Source of the DNA: Candidatus Tectimicrobiota bacterium
Lineage (GTDB): Bacteria; Tectomicrobia; Entotheonellia; Entotheonellales; Entotheonellaceae
Direction: 5' to 3'
Assembly (NCBI GenBank): GCA_026005175.1
Contig: BPKO01000011.1
Location: forward strand, 1-64,000
DNA: 64,000 nucleotides
This document shows positions 61,559 through 64,000 of this stretch, one piece after another. The first letter of the stretch is position 1. Each line of letters begins with the position of its first letter. Below the pieces are notes generated by a model. The model did no database searches and was not told the origin of the DNA. It was given only the letters and a program-made list of their open reading frames with translations. Position numbers and translations under genes: made by a program.

Positions 61559-62070
61559 GTGCGCCTTCTCTATTTGCTGTCGGTGTGGCTGCACTTGCTG
61601 GCCGCAGCGGTGTGGATTGGCGGCATGGCCTTTCTCACCCTGGTGCTGGTGCCCATCGTGCGGCAGCCCGAGCACCGGGCGCAGGCGCCGCTGCTCATGC
61701 ATCGCACCGGCCGCCGCTTCCGCACCGTAGGCTGGACGTGCCTGCTGGTGCTGTTCTTTACCGGCCTTGTCAACCTCGTCTATCGGGGGCTCTTCTGGGC
61801 CGGCGAGCGGCCCTCTGGCGCTGCTGCAAGGGGCCTGGGGACACCTGCTGCTGCTCAAGCTCCTGCTGGTGCTGGTGATTTTTGTCCTCAGCGCCTTGCA
61901 CGACTTCTGGCTCGGCCCGCGGGGCCCCACGGCGCTGGGGCGCGCCAACCCCGCAGCGGCGGCTGCCGAACGGTGGCGGCGCCGTGCTTCCTGGCTGGGG
62001 CGCTGCACCCTGCTCTTGCGCCCTGGCGGTGGTGGCGTTAGGGGTACTGCTGGTGCGCGGCGGGCCGTGA
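61559..62070 (+). pseudogene. CopD-like membrane protein, two frameshifts
   Basis: About 170 codons. GTG at 61559 follows AAGGAG and begins LLYLLSVWLHLLAAAVWIGGMAFLTLVLVPIV, the CopD-type start with the conserved WLH..AA.WIGG. Then RTVGWTCLLVLFFTGLVNLVYRG. The frame breaks near 61805, resumes LALLQGAWGHLLLLKLLLVLVIFVLSALHDFWLGP, breaks near 62020 and ends LALAVVALGVLLVRGGP. CopD proteins move copper across the inner membrane; copper supply would fit NnrS and oxidases. Confidence 0.75.
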
Positions 62071-62075
62071 GGGGC

Positions 62076-62795
62076 TCAGGAGGGGCGAGACAGGCGGTAG
62101 GTGCGCTCAAGCTCGCTCAGGCGCGGGATGAGCTCGGAGTGGGCTTGCACGTGGAAGACGTAGCGCGGCACGTCGCGAGTGGTGCGTGCCATAAACGGCT
62201 CGCCCCAGAAGCTAAGGAGGGCTTCAGTGCCCCGCTCGGTGTCGGCAAGAATAAACGACACGCTTTCGTGCAAGCGGCACCAGTGGGGTTCGCGGACTTT
62301 GCCGTGTCCGGTACAGGCTTGCACTTTGGGCAGCACCTCCTCGTACCAGAGCGCCCTTTCGCCCTCATCGGCGATGAACTGCACCGCGGTGACGTGCGGG
62401 TTTTCGATGGCCGGCCGCAGCAAGGTGTCGAAGAGGGCCTGGGGTTTGAACATCAGCAGGCAGACGTTGAACCAGACCATGTCGCCGCGAGCGCGCTGGG
62501 CAAAGCGGGCACTGGCCGGCCGCAGCTGCCGCGGCCCGATCAGCACTACCTCAGGCGCGCGCAGCGCTGCCTGAATGTGGGTGACAGCGGTGGCAGTGCG
62601 CTCGGCGAGGGCCAGCGCCCGCTCGCGCTCTCCTTCGCGCCGCAGGTCGCGGAGAAAAAGCAGGGCGAGCAAGACCAGGGCGATGGAGAGGAGGATCTCG
62701 GCTTCGATGACGTGCAAGAAGTGCAGGAGCAGGGCAATGACGGCGGCCACGATGCCGGCGACGGCGTCCCAGTCGAGCTTGAGCAGGCGTTCCAT
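62076..62795 (-). CDS. Membrane-anchored protein of unknown function
   Basis: A 239-residue protein. Two N-terminal helices (DAVAGIVAAVIALLLHFLHVI and AEILLSIALVLLALLFL), a coiled segment (GERERALALAERTATAVTHIQAAL) and a soluble alpha/beta domain (VWFNVCLLMFKPQALFDTLLRPAIENPHVTAVQFIADEGE, PHWCRLHESVSFILAD, EPFMARTTRDVPRYVFHV). The last part recalls the phospholipase-D-like or haloacid-type C-terminal domains found after membrane anchors, but no catalytic motif is clear. Convergent with the CopD-like gene. Confidence 0.7.
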   Translation of the reverse strand: MERLLKLDWDAVAGIVAAVIALLLHFLHVIEAEILLSIALVLLALLFLRDLRREGERERALALAERTATAVTHIQAALRAPEVVLIGPRQLRPASARFAQRARGDMVWFNVCLLMFKPQALFDTLLRPAIENPHVTAVQFIADEGERALWYEEVLPKVQACTGHGKVREPHWCRLHESVSFILADTERGTEALLSFWGEPFMARTTRDVPRYVFHVQAHSELIPRLSELERTYRLSRPS

Positions 62796-62831
62796 AGCAG
62801 TCCCTTCTGCGGGTGACCGTACCCTCCTGAG

Positions 62832-62853
62832 CCGTATCGTATACGCGATACGG
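62832..62853. promoter_or_regulatory. Palindrome between divergent membrane-protein genes
   Basis: Perfect 8-bp arms CCGTATCG/CGATACGG around TATACG, with a nested CGTATACG. It lies 37 bases before the leftward gene and 36 before the rightward one, so one dimeric regulator could control both. Confidence 0.5.
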
Positions 62854-62888
62854 GCGCCAAGGACAACCCCGGCGAGGAGAAGACCGTG

Positions 62889-63974
62889 ATGGCGCTGCGG
62901 GAAAAAGTTCGCTTGCCGCTGATGGCCACCGCGCTGCTATCCCTGCTGGCGGCGCTATGGGCCGGCCTGCTGCGCCTGGGCTGGCCGCTGCCCCTGGCCT
63001 CCACCTCCCTGCCGGCGGGGCACGGCCCGCTGCTGGTGGGCGGCTTTCTGGGCACGCTTATCGGCGTTGAGCGTGCCGTGGCTTTGGGGAAAGCGTGGGC
63101 GTACGGCGCGGCGGCGTGCAGTGCCCTGGGTGCCTTGGCCCTGCTTGTGGGGCTGCCGGCGGCGCCGCTGCTAACCCTGGGCAGCGCCGGCCTGGTGGCC
63201 GAGCTCGTCTGGCTCCTGCGCCGCCAGCCGGGGCTGGCCATGGCCACCATGGCGCTGGGCGCGCTCGCCTGGCTGGTGGGCAACGCCTTGTGGCTCTGGG
63301 GCTGGCCACTGTTTCGCGTCGTGCCCTGGTGGCTGGGCTTCCTGGTGCTCACCATTGCCGGCGAGCGGCTGGAGCTTAGCCGCCTGCTGGCTTTGCCAGG
63401 CAGCGCGCGGCTGGCTTTTGCCGCCGCCGTGGGCTTGATCCTGCTGGGGCTGCTCCTCTCCCTGGGGCAAGCCGCCGCCGGGGTGCGCCTCCTCGGGGTG
63501 GGGTTGCTCGCCCTGGCCGTCTGGCTTTGGCGCTACGATGTGGCACGGCGCACGGTCCGCCAGCAGGGACTGACGCGCTACATCGCCCTCTGCTTGCTCT
63601 CTGGCTACGCCTGGCTTGGCCTGGGTGGCGCGCTGGCCCTTTACGCCGGTGCCGTAGCCGCCGGGCCCCGCTACGACGCCGTTCTTCACGCCGTTTTTGT
63701 CGGCTTTGTCTTTGCCATGATTTTTGGCCACGCCCTGGTCATCTTCCCCGCCGTGCTCGGCCGGCCGCTGCCTTACGGGCCGCACTTTTTTGCCCCCCTC
63801 GTGCTGCTGCACGCTTCGCTCCTGCTGCGCCTGGCCAGCGACCTGGGCGGCTGGGGCGCCGGGCGGCAGTGGGGTGGGCTAGGCAACGCCCTAGCCATTG
63901 CCGGGTTTTTGGGGCTGGTGGGGCAAGCGGTGCGCCGCGGGGGCCGCCTCACCCCGGCCCGCCTTCGCCGCTGA
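62889..63974 (+). CDS. NnrS-like multi-helix membrane protein
   Basis: A 361-residue integral membrane protein with about twelve helices. ATG at 62889 (a GTG lies directly before it) follows GAGGAG. Motifs: HGPLLVGGFLGTLIGVERAVALG, LTIAGERLELSRLL, and the histidine pair in DAVLHAVFVGFVFAMIFGHALVIFPAVLGRPLPYGPHFFAPLVLLHASLLLR. The His pattern resembles NnrS and heme-binding membrane proteins. It is intact, unlike the NnrS-like gene at 60115, so it may be a second copy with a related role in NO stress. Cofactor binding is inferred. Confidence 0.78.
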   Translation: MALREKVRLPLMATALLSLLAALWAGLLRLGWPLPLASTSLPAGHGPLLVGGFLGTLIGVERAVALGKAWAYGAAACSALGALALLVGLPAAPLLTLGSAGLVAELVWLLRRQPGLAMATMALGALAWLVGNALWLWGWPLFRVVPWWLGFLVLTIAGERLELSRLLALPGSARLAFAAAVGLILLGLLLSLGQAAAGVRLLGVGLLALAVWLWRYDVARRTVRQQGLTRYIALCLLSGYAWLGLGGALALYAGAVAAGPRYDAVLHAVFVGFVFAMIFGHALVIFPAVLGRPLPYGPHFFAPLVLLHASLLLRLASDLGGWGAGRQWGGLGNALAIAGFLGLVGQAVRRGGRLTPARLRR

Positions 63975-64000
63975 GGCCTGCCTGGGACGCCCGGGCTTCC

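Overview
This is a very GC-rich, densely coded stretch of one bacterial chromosome. No rRNA, CRISPR array, phage or transposase is visible; there are two tRNAs. Two luciferase-like (LLM) oxidoreductases, CaiB and crotonase enzymes, a B12 mutase module, a benzoyl-CoA-reductase-type operon, a PEP-CTERM exported protein, many sensor kinases, and cytochrome P460, hemerythrin and NnrS genes suggest a metabolically versatile, redox-responsive bacterium using aromatic or branched acids. The PEP-CTERM tail fits a diderm host. I cannot name the phylum.

Layout. 1-9 kb: housekeeping genes (lon, THUMP, DUF72, a membrane spermidine-synthase-like protein, pcm, an unknown gene, ligA), almost all carrying frameshifts. 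8.7-9.7 kb: an HNH endonuclease module lying between ligA and a NUDIX gene and flanked by two diverged copies of the ligA tail. 10-15.6 kb: rtcA, tRNA-Asp and tRNA-Val, the B12-binding mutase subunit, meaB, a PrpD-like gene and a crotonase. 15.6-19.7 kb: an inactive-looking HtrA/PDZ protein, a zinc-ribbon TM2 protein, a CaiB-type CoA-transferase, dut and a diheme cytochrome c. 19.8-28.4 kb: two large sensor kinases, a PAS-LuxR regulator, a receiver protein and a receiver-cyclase. 28.4-33.9 kb: a PAS-LuxR regulator leading a four-subunit benzoyl-CoA-reductase-like operon with two small extra genes. 34-42.7 kb: a PEP-CTERM protein, a DppABCDF-type transporter containing an enolase-superfamily gene, and an LLM enzyme. 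42.7-50.4 kb: a hybrid kinase and a LivFGMHK transporter. 50.5-56.2 kb: an acyl-CoA dehydrogenase, an autoregulated MarR protein, cytochrome P460, an LLM enzyme and a nitrilase. 56.2-64 kb: a likely nitrosative-stress or metal-cofactor operon (hemerythrins, DUF59, Mrp, DUF364, DUF488, NnrS, CopD) behind a Crp/Fnr-type box.

About twenty frameshifts break otherwise well conserved genes, many at G, C, A or T runs, while the long kinase genes and most transporter genes are intact. I read most of these as sequence errors, so genes marked pseudogene here may be whole in the organism. The best leads are the duplicated ligA tail around the HNH module, the benzoyl-CoA-reductase-like operon under a cysteine-rich PAS-LuxR regulator, shared palindromes in several promoters, and the regulated 56-62 kb operon.
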